Below are positions 25,560 to 34,780 of a stretch of DNA of 52,510 bases, piece by piece (position 1 is the stretch's first letter; each line of letters starts with the position of its first letter). Location of the stretch: positions 1 to 52,510 of the forward strand of contig REDR01000044.1 of NCBI GenBank assembly GCA_007693385.1, read 5' to 3'. Below the pieces are notes generated by a model. The model worked only from the letters and a program-made list of their open reading frames with translations. It was not told the DNA's origin and did no database searches. The translations under genes and the position numbers were made by a program. The stretch comes from Anaerolineaceae bacterium. Lineage in GTDB: Bacteria > Chloroflexota > Anaerolineae > Aggregatilineales > Phototrophicaceae.

Positions 25560-27194
25560 TCAATCATCACTCACCGCCAGAAGCGGCGTCTTATCCGCGA
25601 CGCACAGGCGAACGCGCCCCGCCGCCGTCACCGTCAGATCGCGCACAGGATCGGCGCAGGCCAGCACGTACCACGCCAGCTGACGTGCATCGTCCAGCCA
25701 CGTCACCCCTGCCGGAAGCACGATCAGATGATAGTCGGGGTTGGCATCGTGGACATGCGCCGCGCTCGTTGTCGCGTCATCCAGCACGACGACGGCGACG
25801 CCATCCCACGCCCGCCACGCGCTGACACCGGCCACCGGCTGAAAATCTGCGGCGGGTCGGGGCGATTCTGTGGCGTGTTTGGTCGTCGCATCCAGCGCTA
25901 TTTTACCGCCGAATCCGCCGCCAGTCGCCCCGTTTAGCCCGCTAACGTCGTGCGGATGCAGAAGGCCATCCGCCCGTATGATGTCGGCGTGCCAATCGAC
26001 ATGACACCGCACAGCCGATAGCACCGCGCCGATGTCGTGGACATCCACGCCGCGATCAACCACGATCACCGCCTTGGTGTGCGCCAGACTGCCCAGCCCC
26101 CACATCGCATGAATCGCCTTACGCACCGCGCCGCGCTCGCCGGTCGCGTGGCTGATGATGGTCAGGTTGCGGCCACAGCCAATATCGGGGCGGCTGATGT
26201 CGCATATATCGGCCAATAGCAGGCGCAATATCGGGAGCGTCAGGCGTTCAATCGCCTTGTTCATCAGGCGATGCTCCGACGAGAGCGTAGCGGGTACATG
26301 CAGGGGGAAGATGGCATCGCGGCGGTGGGTGATGGCGGTGACGCGCATCGCGGCGAAGCGAACACCGCCGATCATGAAGCCGCTATCGCTGGCGAACGTC
26401 ACATCATCGCGGATGTCGTCCATATCCAGCACGCCCTCAATGATGATTTCGGCATCGGCGGGCACATCTAGCGGTTGGGTCAGCGCACGGGAGAAAGGCA
26501 CAGCCTTGCGTCGAATCCAGCCAGCCAACCAGTACGGCGCGATGTTGGGCGGTAGCGGCACATTGGCGCACCACATCGCCGCCGGATCGCCGCCGATGAC
26601 CACCGCCACCGGCAATTGTCCCCGCGCTGTGTCGATGGGATGGCGCAATTCAATGCCGAGCAACGCATCAGACAGCACGACGACGCGGCCTGTGTGCGCG
26701 GATTGCCCGCCCGTGCCCGCCGTGATGATCTGCGTCATGGTGATGCCCGCGTGTGTCTCCCCCGCATAAAAGCGCACGGCAGGAAGTCGATGCAAAGACA
26801 GATCGCCGCGCTTGACCGCCTGCACCGGCACATCACGCGGGCGATTCGCGCTGGTTCCGGCGGTGCGTAAAGCGGTCATCACCGCGCCCGCCCGCCCGAT
26901 CAACGCGCCGAAGCTCAACGGCTCATCCAGCGTGACCAGCGCGTTCAAATTAGCGGCGAGGTCGTCCAGCTTATTGACGCCCAGCGCCCACGCCATGCGT
27001 TTCTCCGTGCCGAATAAGTTGGTCACAACCGGAAAGCCCAGCCCGCCCACATCGTCAAACCACATCGCCTTGCCAGCCTGCACCGGAGTCAGGTCAGTGA
27101 TCGCTGACGATGGCGCGAGGCGCTTCTCCACGCGGGATACTTGCCGCGATTGTTCCAGACGGATGATGAATTCATCTAAGCCACGATATGCCAT
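25560..27194 (-). CDS. UbiD-family (de)carboxylase homologue with a degenerate active-site motif
   Basis: 544 residues, full length for UbiD. The fold is clear from FPVVTNLFGTEKRMAWALG (54-72), PVAVVIGGDPAAMW (195-208), the LAGWIRRKAVP stretch, PADAEIIIEG (245-254), VTAITHRRDAIF (285-296) and the C-terminal GGGFGGKIALDATTKH. The block that normally reads E-G-P-F-G-(D/E)-x-T-G-Y is D-V-T-F-A-S-D-S-G-F here (about 264-273), so two acidic residues of the usual Arg-Glu-Glu set appear lost; Arg170 may be the retained arginine. UbiD enzymes use prenylated FMN. Activity is therefore uncertain; linkage to ubiE suggests a quinone role. Confidence 0.85.
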   Translation of the reverse strand: MAYRGLDEFIIRLEQSRQVSRVEKRLAPSSAITDLTPVQAGKAMWFDDVGGLGFPVVTNLFGTEKRMAWALGVNKLDDLAANLNALVTLDEPLSFGALIGRAGAVMTALRTAGTSANRPRDVPVQAVKRGDLSLHRLPAVRFYAGETHAGITMTQIITAGTGGQSAHTGRVVVLSDALLGIELRHPIDTARGQLPVAVVIGGDPAAMWCANVPLPPNIAPYWLAGWIRRKAVPFSRALTQPLDVPADAEIIIEGVLDMDDIRDDVTFASDSGFMIGGVRFAAMRVTAITHRRDAIFPLHVPATLSSEHRLMNKAIERLTLPILRLLLADICDISRPDIGCGRNLTIISHATGERGAVRKAIHAMWGLGSLAHTKAVIVVDRGVDVHDIGAVLSAVRCHVDWHADIIRADGLLHPHDVSGLNGATGGGFGGKIALDATTKHATESPRPAADFQPVAGVSAWRAWDGVAVVVLDDATTSAAHVHDANPDYHLIVLPAGVTWLDDARQLAWYVLACADPVRDLTVTAAGRVRLCVADKTPLLAVSDD

Positions 27195-27442
27195 ACTGCC
27201 CCGTCGTTCTATTGTTCGTTATGTTTAGAATATTTTGAAAGCATTATAAGATAGCACGATGAGATGTGCATGAGCTATACTGTACAGGTAGGCAAAAAAT
27301 TAGACAACGATTTTCCCGTTGATTCATACCGGCGGGCGCAATCCTTTACGCCCTATCCGTTTATGTCTGGATTATTTTCTTAAACTGCATCATTGCGCCC
27401 CTACGCACACAAGGCACGATGCTAAGGAGTATAAAAACACCC
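27195..27442. other. Divergent intergenic region, ubiD-like / methyltransferase
   Basis: On the minus strand TATAAT (27243-27248 reversed) could serve the UbiD-family gene, but the -35 is poor. GGGCGCAAT (27334-27342) and ATTGCGCCC (27392-27400) are the two arms of a family A element held 49 bases apart; the left arm also starts a decayed short copy. AAGGAG at 27424-27429 is the ribosome site of the next gene. Confidence 0.5.
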
Positions 27443-28438
27443 ATGACACTCAGATTCCATGAAATCGCCGAATCCAACCACCGCATTTTGAACCCGTTCA
27501 GCGCGGAAAAACTGGACTTGATCGGGCGTGTGCTGGAGATGGGCGAACAGACGCGCCTGCTTGATCTGGCGTGCGGCAAAGGCGAGATGTTATCACGCTG
27601 GGCGCAGGCTTACGGCGTGCGCGGCGTCGGCGTGGACATCAGCAACGTATTCATCGAAGCGGCCAGAGAACGCGCCTATCTGCTGGACGTGGGCGACAAG
27701 GTGACGCTGGTCGTGGGCGATGCCGCCGCCTATCCCGAGCCGCATCACGAGTTTGATATTGTGGCCTGTCTGGGCGCGACGTGGATCGGTGACGGGCTGG
27801 CCGGCACAATTGACCTTCTGCGGCAGGCGCTCAAGCGCGGGGGCGGCACGCTGGTCATCGGTGAACCGTACTGGTATCGCCAGCCAGCGCCCGATGTCGC
27901 CCGCGAATTGGATGTCGAGCCGGACACGTTCGCCACGTTGGGCGGTACGCTGGAACGCTTCGAGGCCGCCGGTCTGGAACTGGTGGAGATGGTACTGGCC
28001 GACTATGACGATTTTGACCGTTACGAGGCCAGCCAATGGCTGAGCGTGTCGCGCTTCCTCTCGGATAATCCCGATGATCCCGACGCCGACGCCCTGCGCG
28101 AGTGGATCGCCAAGAATCGCCGCGCTTATCTGCACTATGGGCGTGAATACATGGGATGGGGGGTGTTCGTATTGCGCCTGATGGACGACATCGCGCCGCC
28201 CGCAGACCCGCCGGAAACCGACCACAACGCGCCGGTTGGCATCGAGATCAACGACGGTATGTTGTGGGTGCGGTTGGATGATGGCCGCGTGATCGGCAAC
28301 CCGTTGACGTGGTATGCGTGGCTGGAATCCGCGCCGCCCGCGCTACAGCGCCACGTCGAAATGCATGACGGCTGGCTGGAATGGCCGTCACTGAATGGTC
28401 AGATTCGCGTCGCGGACTTGCTGAAGGGACGGCGATAA
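27443..28438 (+). CDS. SAM-dependent methyltransferase, unknown substrate
   Basis: 331 residues. The N-terminal half is a class I methyltransferase: motif I LLDLACGKGEMLSRWA (near residue 45), acidic post-I VDISNVFIEAARERA, and a motif IV-like DIVACLGATWIGDGL. The C-terminal about 100 residues form a separate acidic, Trp-rich module (GMLWVRLDDGRVIGNPLTWYAWLE) that resembles a DUF2442-like domain of proteins without known function. An ATG at 27419 is ignored because AAGGAG lies after it and before ATG 27443. It appears monocistronic. Confidence 0.85.
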   Translation: MTLRFHEIAESNHRILNPFSAEKLDLIGRVLEMGEQTRLLDLACGKGEMLSRWAQAYGVRGVGVDISNVFIEAARERAYLLDVGDKVTLVVGDAAAYPEPHHEFDIVACLGATWIGDGLAGTIDLLRQALKRGGGTLVIGEPYWYRQPAPDVARELDVEPDTFATLGGTLERFEAAGLELVEMVLADYDDFDRYEASQWLSVSRFLSDNPDDPDADALREWIAKNRRAYLHYGREYMGWGVFVLRLMDDIAPPADPPETDHNAPVGIEINDGMLWVRLDDGRVIGNPLTWYAWLESAPPALQRHVEMHDGWLEWPSLNGQIRVADLLKGRR

Positions 28439-28462
28439 CATGAGCTTTAGCTAAAAATCACT

Positions 28463-28491
28463 TTGACTCATCTCGATTTTTTGGCTATAAA
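28463..28491 (+). promoter_or_regulatory. Strong promoter of the branched-chain binding protein gene
   Basis: TTGACT (28463-28468), 17-base spacer, TATAAA (28486-28491). A perfect palindrome TTTAGCTAAA (28446-28455) lies just upstream and CTTAA...TTAAG just downstream; either could be a regulator site. Confidence 0.75.
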
Positions 28492-28552
28492 TAGTGGCTA
28501 GAGCTTAACCGTGTTTAAGTTCATCCCAATAATGCTTTTAGGAGGTAGGAAT

Positions 28553-29824
28553 ATGCGGTTTATAAGCAAGTTATCTTTGATGGCGTTGATGCTGTCGCTC
28601 GCCGCGCTTCTCGCGTTGCCGGTGGCCGCGCAAGACGACGAAGTGGTTGTACTGCCGGGTGACAATATCGTTCTCGGTTTTGCGGCGTCGCTGAGTGGTG
28701 ACACCGCGCCGTTCGGTATCGACATTCAGCGTGGTGTGGAACTGGCGCAGGAAGACCGCCCGACGGTGACGGTTGACGGCGTGGAATTCACTGTTGCGCT
28801 GGACGTGCAGGACTCGATGTGTAGCGCCGAAGGCGGTCAGGCTGTCGCCAACCGTTTCGCGTCCGACCCCGATATCGTCGCGGTGATCGGCCATATGTGC
28901 TCTAGCGCCTGTAACGCCGCCGCGCCGATTTACGACTCGGCTGGCTATAGCATGATTAGCCCGTCCTGTACCGCGCCCGGCCTAACCGCCCGCGACTACA
29001 CCAGCTTTAACCGTGTCGTTCCGCCGGATGGCATTCAGGGCGTGCTGGCCGCCGAATACATCTTCGACGTGCTGGGCATCACCCGCATCGCCACCTTGCA
29101 TGATGGCAGTGACTACGGTGATGGTCTGGTGGCCGTCGTGATTCCGGCGTTTGAAGAACTCGGCGGCGAGATCGTCGCTTCCGACGCGATCAACGTTGGC
29201 GATACCGACTTCCGCGCCCTGCTGGAGTCCTTCGCCGTGTTAGAGCCGGAAATGGTTTACTTCGTCGGTTTCCCGGCGGAAGCCGCTCTGCTGATCCAGC
29301 AATTCCCCGACGCCGGTCTGGATGATGTGGTCTTCATGGGTGCGGATGGTCTGGTCGGCACCGAGTACATCGAGCAAGCCGGTAGCGCTTCGGAAGGCAC
29401 GCTCGGCTCCGCGCCGATGCCTGTCGAGAGTGACGAACTGGACGCCTTCGTGGAACGCTACATCGAGACGTTCAACGAAAGCCCGCCCGGTCCGTACCAC
29501 CCCAACGGCTACGATGCCTATAACCTGTACCTGAACGCGATTGAGGCTGTCGGCTTCATCAACGATGACGGCGATCTGGTCATCAGCCGCGCCGACCTGT
29601 CCGAGTACCTGCGTTCGTTCACCGGCTACCCCGGCCTGACCGGTATGCTGTCTGCGGATGGCACCGGCGAGACTTCCGCCGCTTCCATCGGCTTCTATCA
29701 GGTGATTGATGGCCGCTTCGAGCTGGTTGACGTGTTGAGCGTCGGCGGTGAAGAAGAAGACGAAGAAGAAGATGCGGACGATGCCGACGAAGATATGGAT
29801 GAAGAAGACGATAGCGGATACTAA
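28553..29824 (+). CDS. Branched-chain amino-acid type ABC transporter substrate-binding protein
   Basis: 423 residues. A Sec signal peptide (MRFISKLSLMALMLSLAALLALPVAAQ) is followed by a periplasmic-binding-protein type I fold of the LivJ/Leu-Ile-Val family: IVLGFAASLSGDTAPFG at the N-terminus, ALDVQDSMCSAEGGQAVANRF, VAVIGHMCSSACNAAAPIY. The ligand could be branched-chain amino acids, other amino acids or urea-like compounds. The last about 25 residues are almost all Asp/Glu, unlike normal LivJ. Start ATG 28553 follows AGGAGG. The permease and ATPase genes follow after 145 bases containing a GC-rich hairpin, suggesting higher expression of the binding protein. Confidence 0.92.
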   Translation: MRFISKLSLMALMLSLAALLALPVAAQDDEVVVLPGDNIVLGFAASLSGDTAPFGIDIQRGVELAQEDRPTVTVDGVEFTVALDVQDSMCSAEGGQAVANRFASDPDIVAVIGHMCSSACNAAAPIYDSAGYSMISPSCTAPGLTARDYTSFNRVVPPDGIQGVLAAEYIFDVLGITRIATLHDGSDYGDGLVAVVIPAFEELGGEIVASDAINVGDTDFRALLESFAVLEPEMVYFVGFPAEAALLIQQFPDAGLDDVVFMGADGLVGTEYIEQAGSASEGTLGSAPMPVESDELDAFVERYIETFNESPPGPYHPNGYDAYNLYLNAIEAVGFINDDGDLVISRADLSEYLRSFTGYPGLTGMLSADGTGETSAASIGFYQVIDGRFELVDVLSVGGEEEDEEEDADDADEDMDEEDDSGY

Positions 29825-29872
29825 GCATCGTGCTTTCGGCAGAAACGTCTAGTTAATTGAGTGTGCAAAAAC

Positions 29873-29899
29873 AGAGGTGGGGTTCATGCCCCACCTTTG
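29873..29899 (+). terminator. Hairpin after the binding-protein gene
   Basis: AGGTGGGG and CCCCACCT form a strong stem around TTCATG, followed by only a short T run. It may protect the upstream message and partly terminate before the permease genes. Confidence 0.55.
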
Positions 29900-29969
29900 C
29901 TATAATCCGCGCTTGTGCAAAACGGCAATAAACAACATAAGAGCTTCATAATGGGGTAAAGGGGGCGCT

Positions 29970-31130
29970 ATGTCCAAAGGCTCAAGGGCTGTCAGATTTC
30001 GGGGCGGTGGTCTCGGGCTGTTCATCCAAAGCCCGCTACACATCGTCGGCACAGCATTTCTTCTATTTCTGGTCTACGTAGCCGTTAGCAATATTGCGGC
30101 GGGCGACTACACCTTGCGGCAATTCCTGCAAAATTTGATCTTCGGGCTGGCACAGGGCAGTATCTACTCGCTGATCGCGCTCGGCTATACGCTGGTTTAT
30201 GGCATCCTGTTCATGATTAACTTCGCGCATGGTGAAGTCTTCACGGCGGGCGCTTATTCCGGCTTCTTCACCATGTACACCTTCGCGCAGTCCGGCTTCT
30301 TGCAAGAAAACACGCTGATAGCGATCTTGCTGACCTTCTTATCCGGCACGATTGCGTCGGTGATGGTGGCCGTCGCGCTGGAACGGGTGGCATATCGCCC
30401 CCTGCGGAACGCGCCGCGACTCGTCCCGCTAATTACCGCCATCGGCGCATCTATCACGCTACAGCAATTATATTTACGCTTATTCGGCGCTAGTGCGCGG
30501 CGCTTCCCGGACATCAATTTGTACATCCTGCCGGACGTATTCACCGATTTAGAATGTCGTGTTGTGGATGGCGTGGAGCAATGTCTGGGCATGGACATCA
30601 TCGGCGGCATTTATCCGGTGGAGATTTTCGGCATTGCGTTACGTTTGCGCCCGATTTCGTTCATCGTATTCTTCGGGGCGTTGTTCATCATGTGGGCGCT
30701 GTGGATGTTCATCCAGAAGACCAAGACCGGACGGGCGATGCGGGCGGTGGCGGAGGATAAAAGCACGTCGGCGCTGATGGGAATCAACGTTGACCGCGTG
30801 ATCGTCACGACGTTCATATTGGGCGGGGCGCTGGCCGGTGCGGGCGCGGTGCTGTTCGTCATCATCCCGGGCAATGGACAGGTTAATCCGTTGATGGGCT
30901 TCTTCCCGGGCATTAAGGCGTTCACCGCCGCCGTTATCGGTGGGATCGGCAACGTGCCGGGCGCGATGTTCGGCGGGCTGTTTCTGGGCGTGGCGGAATC
31001 TGTCGGGCCGTCGTTACTGGGAATCAGCAATCAATTGCGCGATGTGATCTCGTTCGGGTTATTGGTGCTGGTGCTGATTTTCCGTCCAACCGGATTTTTC
31101 GGTGAGGTGTTGTCGGAGAAGAAAGTCTAG
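29970..31130 (+). CDS. livH: LivH-type branched-chain amino-acid ABC transporter permease
   Basis: 386 residues, membrane protein with about eight to nine helices. The LivH signature GLAQGSIYSLIALGYTLVYGIL and the following INFAHGEVFTAGAY are present, and the C-terminal GIGNVPGAMFGGLFLGVAE corresponds to the cytoplasmic coupling region. It is about 80 residues longer than E. coli LivH because of an N-terminal extension and a loop with two Cys (near 190-205). AAAGGGGG precedes the ATG. livM starts two bases after its stop. Confidence 0.93.
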   Translation: MSKGSRAVRFRGGGLGLFIQSPLHIVGTAFLLFLVYVAVSNIAAGDYTLRQFLQNLIFGLAQGSIYSLIALGYTLVYGILFMINFAHGEVFTAGAYSGFFTMYTFAQSGFLQENTLIAILLTFLSGTIASVMVAVALERVAYRPLRNAPRLVPLITAIGASITLQQLYLRLFGASARRFPDINLYILPDVFTDLECRVVDGVEQCLGMDIIGGIYPVEIFGIALRLRPISFIVFFGALFIMWALWMFIQKTKTGRAMRAVAEDKSTSALMGINVDRVIVTTFILGGALAGAGAVLFVIIPGNGQVNPLMGFFPGIKAFTAAVIGGIGNVPGAMFGGLFLGVAESVGPSLLGISNQLRDVISFGLLVLVLIFRPTGFFGEVLSEKKV

Positions 31131-31132
31131 CC

Positions 31133-33244
31133 ATGATACACAGAACAACGATCCCATACAGCCTGTATGCTTGCATCCCCATCGTCATCCTGACGCTGAC
31201 CGGCATCTTCGCCACGTTTGGCGGGCGCGACGTGATACGCGGCGAACTCAACCTGAGTACATTGACACTGGCCGCGATGGTGGGCATCACCGCGTATCTG
31301 GTCGGCGTGCAAGCCCGCGAGCGCGGCCTCGCCCTGACCGTCCTCAACGCGGCGCTATCCGGCCTGATTATCGCGCTGGTGCTATCGGCGCTGGTGCTAT
31401 TTGAAGCACAAAACGACCTGCGCTTCGTATTCCAGAATATCGGGCGCTCGGCAGGTGGCAACCTTAGCGGCAGTGTATTGACGGCGGGCAGGCCGATTAA
31501 CGCCGAAACCGGCGACTATCGCGGCCTGCTGGAAATGGCCGCCTTCTGCGTGACGTGGGCGGGCTTCATCAGCACGACGCTATTCTTGCCGCGTCGCCTG
31601 CGCGAAGTGATCTTCGTGGCCGCCATGCTGACGTTGACCATCTCGCTATCACAGGGACAGGTCAACAACATCATCACCCTGCCGGACGCGCTGGCGCTGA
31701 CGCTGGTGCTAGTGCTGGGCTACGTGGCGGCGGTCTGGGCGGAGGCGAACACCGGTCTCAGCGCGACGGCCAAAGCCGGAATCGGCGCGGGGCTAGGTTT
31801 GGCGGTGGCGGTTGGCATCTGGTTGATCGCGGGCGCGGGCGGGTTGGAGCGCGGCGGCGTGCTGTACGGTCAGGGCACACAGCCGGTCATCCTGTCGATG
31901 GTGGAAGATAGCCGCATCGTCGGGTTCTTCATCGCTATGATCTTAGCCGGTGCGCTAGGCGCGGTGTTGTCGCGCTCATCAGGGCAGGCGCATGATGCCT
32001 TCTGGTATCTGCTGGCCGGTCTGCTGGCGCTGGGCATCATCAACTCGCAACGGCGGGCGGATAATGTGTGGATCGCGGTCATCGGCGTGTTCAGCGTGCT
32101 GGCGCTGGCGCTGTACTTCGTGCCGCTACTGGGCAAACGCGCCCAGACCGCTTTCGAGCGCACACCGCCGAAGTTCCAGCGCAACGCGCAATGGTTCGCC
32201 ACCGGCACGGCGATGGCGATACTGTTTCTCGCGCCGCAGTTCATGGGCTTGTATGTGAGCAACGTGTTTAACCAGATCGCGCTATACGCGGTCATGGGCA
32301 TCGGCCTGAACGTGATGATCGGCTATACCGGTCTGCTCGATCTGGGCTATGTGGCGTCATTCGCCATCGGCGCGTATACGCTGGGCGTGCTGACCACGCC
32401 GAGTCTGGTCACGTGCGGCGGCTCGCTACCGGAGACGGCGGCGGACGTGGCGACGCAATGCACCGGCATCATGACCTTCTGGGAGGCGTGGCCGATTTGT
32501 GTGCTGTTCAGTGGCCTGACCGGTACCTTGCTGGGTATTCCGGTTCTGCGCCTGCGCGGGGACTATCTGGCGATTGTGACGCTGGGCTTCGGCGAAATCA
32601 CCAACCGCGTCATCCTGTCGAACGACTTCCGCGACCTGCTGGGCGGCGCTCAGGGCATCGCTGGCATCCCCAGTCCGGTGATTGATCTCGGCATGTTTAA
32701 TTCCGCATGGACGACCACGCTGAGCCGGTCTAACGATATGTACTACCTGTTCCTGTTCAGCGTGATAATTACGATGTTCGTCGTGTACCAGTTGGCGAAC
32801 TCGCGCACAGGCCGCGCATGGCGGGCGATCAAAGCCGATGAGGACGTGGCGCAGGCGATGGGCATTAACCTGATGAACAATAAACTGCTGGCATTCGGCG
32901 TTAGCTCGGCGTTCGCCGGACTGGGCGGCGCGGTGTTCGGCGCGTCGGTACAGGGCATCTTCCCGCGTAGCTTCACGTTGCTGGTGTCGATCAATGTGCT
33001 ATCGCTCATCATCATCGGCGGCATGGGGTCGATCCCGGGCGTGATTCTCGGCGCGTTCATCTTGATCGGCCTGCCGGAACTCCTGCGCGAACTGGACGCC
33101 TACCGCCTGCTGACGTTCGGCGCGTTGCTGGTGGTGGTGATGATCGTCAAGCCGGAGGGGTTGTTGCCGCCTAAGCCGCCAGAGCTATCCGAAGCGGGCG
33201 AAGCGGCACGACGATCATCCAACATGACGAAGGAGGCCGCCTGA
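31133..33244 (+). CDS. livM: LivM-type ABC permease with a long extra N-terminal membrane region
   Basis: 703 residues, against roughly 320 to 430 for typical LivM. The C-terminal half (from about residue 365) is canonical: NQIALYAVMGIGLNVMIGYTGLLDLG, the FAIGAYT segment, RGDYLAIVTLGFGEI, and GGMGSIPGVILGAFILIGLPEL. The first about 360 residues hold some nine further hydrophobic helices with short polar loops. This part is not obviously a second LivM copy. Stop and livG start overlap by one base (TGATG). There is no frameshift or stop at the junction, so it is a true fusion or extension. Confidence 0.9.
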   Translation: MIHRTTIPYSLYACIPIVILTLTGIFATFGGRDVIRGELNLSTLTLAAMVGITAYLVGVQARERGLALTVLNAALSGLIIALVLSALVLFEAQNDLRFVFQNIGRSAGGNLSGSVLTAGRPINAETGDYRGLLEMAAFCVTWAGFISTTLFLPRRLREVIFVAAMLTLTISLSQGQVNNIITLPDALALTLVLVLGYVAAVWAEANTGLSATAKAGIGAGLGLAVAVGIWLIAGAGGLERGGVLYGQGTQPVILSMVEDSRIVGFFIAMILAGALGAVLSRSSGQAHDAFWYLLAGLLALGIINSQRRADNVWIAVIGVFSVLALALYFVPLLGKRAQTAFERTPPKFQRNAQWFATGTAMAILFLAPQFMGLYVSNVFNQIALYAVMGIGLNVMIGYTGLLDLGYVASFAIGAYTLGVLTTPSLVTCGGSLPETAADVATQCTGIMTFWEAWPICVLFSGLTGTLLGIPVLRLRGDYLAIVTLGFGEITNRVILSNDFRDLLGGAQGIAGIPSPVIDLGMFNSAWTTTLSRSNDMYYLFLFSVIITMFVVYQLANSRTGRAWRAIKADEDVAQAMGINLMNNKLLAFGVSSAFAGLGGAVFGASVQGIFPRSFTLLVSINVLSLIIIGGMGSIPGVILGAFILIGLPELLRELDAYRLLTFGALLVVVMIVKPEGLLPPKPPELSEAGEAARRSSNMTKEAA

Positions 33245-34062
33245 TGGGTGACGTATTGTTAGATGTGCAGACGATAGTCAAGCGCTTCGGCGGTTTGACG
33301 GCGGTCAATCACGTTGATCTACAGATTGAGCGCGGCATGATCGCCAGCTTGATCGGGCCGAATGGCGCGGGCAAGACCACGTTCTTCAACTGCGTGACCG
33401 GCTTCTACAAGCCGGACTCCGGCGCGATCCTGTTTGAAGGCCAGCCGATACACGGCCTACGCACCGACTACATCCTGCGGAGCGGCGTCGCCCGAACGTA
33501 CCAGAACATCCGGCTCTTCGCCGATATGACGGTGATCGAGAATGTGCTGGTCGGAATGCACAGCCGCTTGCGGTCTTCGCCCATCGGCGCGATCTTCCGG
33601 CTACCAGCCACCCGCCGCGAAGAGCAGGCGGCGCTGGCGAAAGCGATGGATTTACTGGATTTCGTCGGGCTGACCGACAAAGGCGATTTGCTGGCGTCGA
33701 ATCTGGCGTATGGCTTTCAGCGCCGTCTGGAGATTGCGCGGGCGCTGGCCTCCGAGCCGCGCCTGTTGCTACTCGACGAGCCGACGGCGGGCATGAATCC
33801 CAACGAAACGGAGGCAATGACCACTTTCATCCGCAAACTGCGCGACGAGCTTGACCTGACTATCTTCTTGATCGAACACGATATGAAGCTGGTCATGGGC
33901 TTGAGCGATCAGGTCAGCGTAATGGATTACGGCGTCAAAATCTCAGAGGGTACGCCGTCGCATGTGCAGAATGACCCCAAAGTGATTAAAGCCTATCTGG
34001 GCACGTCGGAAGTCGATGAAGAATCCGGCGGCGTAATCGAAGACGCGGAGCTAGAATCATGA
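33244..34062 (+). CDS. livG: LivG-type ABC transporter ATP-binding protein
   Basis: 272 residues. Walker A GPNGAGKTTF (about 38-47), signature region AYGFQRRLEIARAL, Walker B LLLLDEPTAGMNPNE and switch His in IEHDMKLVM. The long insertion between Walker A and the signature and the ending VIKAYLG are LivG hallmarks. It powers uptake with LivF. The stop overlaps the livF start by four bases (ATGA). The extra C-terminal acidic tail (EVDEESGGVIEDAELES) is not usual. Confidence 0.95.
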   Translation: MGDVLLDVQTIVKRFGGLTAVNHVDLQIERGMIASLIGPNGAGKTTFFNCVTGFYKPDSGAILFEGQPIHGLRTDYILRSGVARTYQNIRLFADMTVIENVLVGMHSRLRSSPIGAIFRLPATRREEQAALAKAMDLLDFVGLTDKGDLLASNLAYGFQRRLEIARALASEPRLLLLDEPTAGMNPNETEAMTTFIRKLRDELDLTIFLIEHDMKLVMGLSDQVSVMDYGVKISEGTPSHVQNDPKVIKAYLGTSEVDEESGGVIEDAELES

Positions 34063-34775
34063 CCCTGTTAACAGTGGAAAACGCGCACACGTATTACGGC
34101 AAAATTCACGCGCTGAAGGGCATCTCGTTGACGGTGGAAGAAGGTGAAATCGTGACGTTGATCGGCGGGAATGGCGCGGGGAAAACGACCACGCTGAACA
34201 CGATCACCGGCATCGTGCCCACCGCAGAGGGGCGTATCTTGCTGAATGGCGACGACATCACGCATACACCGGCGCATGAGATCGTGTCTAAAGGTGTGGT
34301 GCAATCACCGGAGGGGCGCAAGATATTCACGCGGCTGACCGTGCGCGAAAATCTGGAAATCGGCGCGTATCAGCGCAACGATAGCGCCGGAATCGCGCGC
34401 GATATGGCCTACGTTTTCGAGCGCTTCCCGCGTTTGAAAGAGCGTGAAAAGCAGTTAGGCGGCACGCTCTCCGGCGGCGAACAGCAGATGCTAGCGATGG
34501 GGCGGGCGCTGATGGCTAGCCCGCGCATCCTGCTACTGGATGAGCCATCCATGGGACTCGCGCCGCTTCTGGTGGCCGCCATTTTCGACGTTATCACGTA
34601 TCTGAACCGCGAGAACGGCACGACGATCTTATTGGTGGAGCAAAACGCGGCGATGGCGCTCATCGTGGCGAATCGCGGCTATGTGTTGCAATCAGGGCGC
34701 ATCACGCACGCCGATGACGCCGACGCGCTCCGCAACGATCCCACCGTGATAGAGGCGTATCTGGGCGGGCATTAA
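34059..34775 (+). CDS. livF: LivF-type ABC transporter ATP-binding protein
   Basis: 238 residues, normal length. Walker A GGNGAGKTTT, signature LSGGEQQMLAMGRAL, Walker B ILLLDEPSMGLAP and VEQN instead of the H-loop histidine, which is typical of LivF. The ending DPTVIEAYLGGH matches the family. It is the last gene of the five-gene importer and meets prmA tail to tail with only five bases between the stop codons. Confidence 0.96.
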   Translation: MTLLTVENAHTYYGKIHALKGISLTVEEGEIVTLIGGNGAGKTTTLNTITGIVPTAEGRILLNGDDITHTPAHEIVSKGVVQSPEGRKIFTRLTVRENLEIGAYQRNDSAGIARDMAYVFERFPRLKEREKQLGGTLSGGEQQMLAMGRALMASPRILLLDEPSMGLAPLLVAAIFDVITYLNRENGTTILLVEQNAAMALIVANRGYVLQSGRITHADDADALRNDPTVIEAYLGGH

Positions 34776-34780
34776 CGCGG

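Noticed and set aside
28511-28552. Upstream GTG start for the branched-chain binding protein
   Set aside because: It lies before the AGGAGG ribosome site and would disrupt the signal peptide that begins at ATG 28553.
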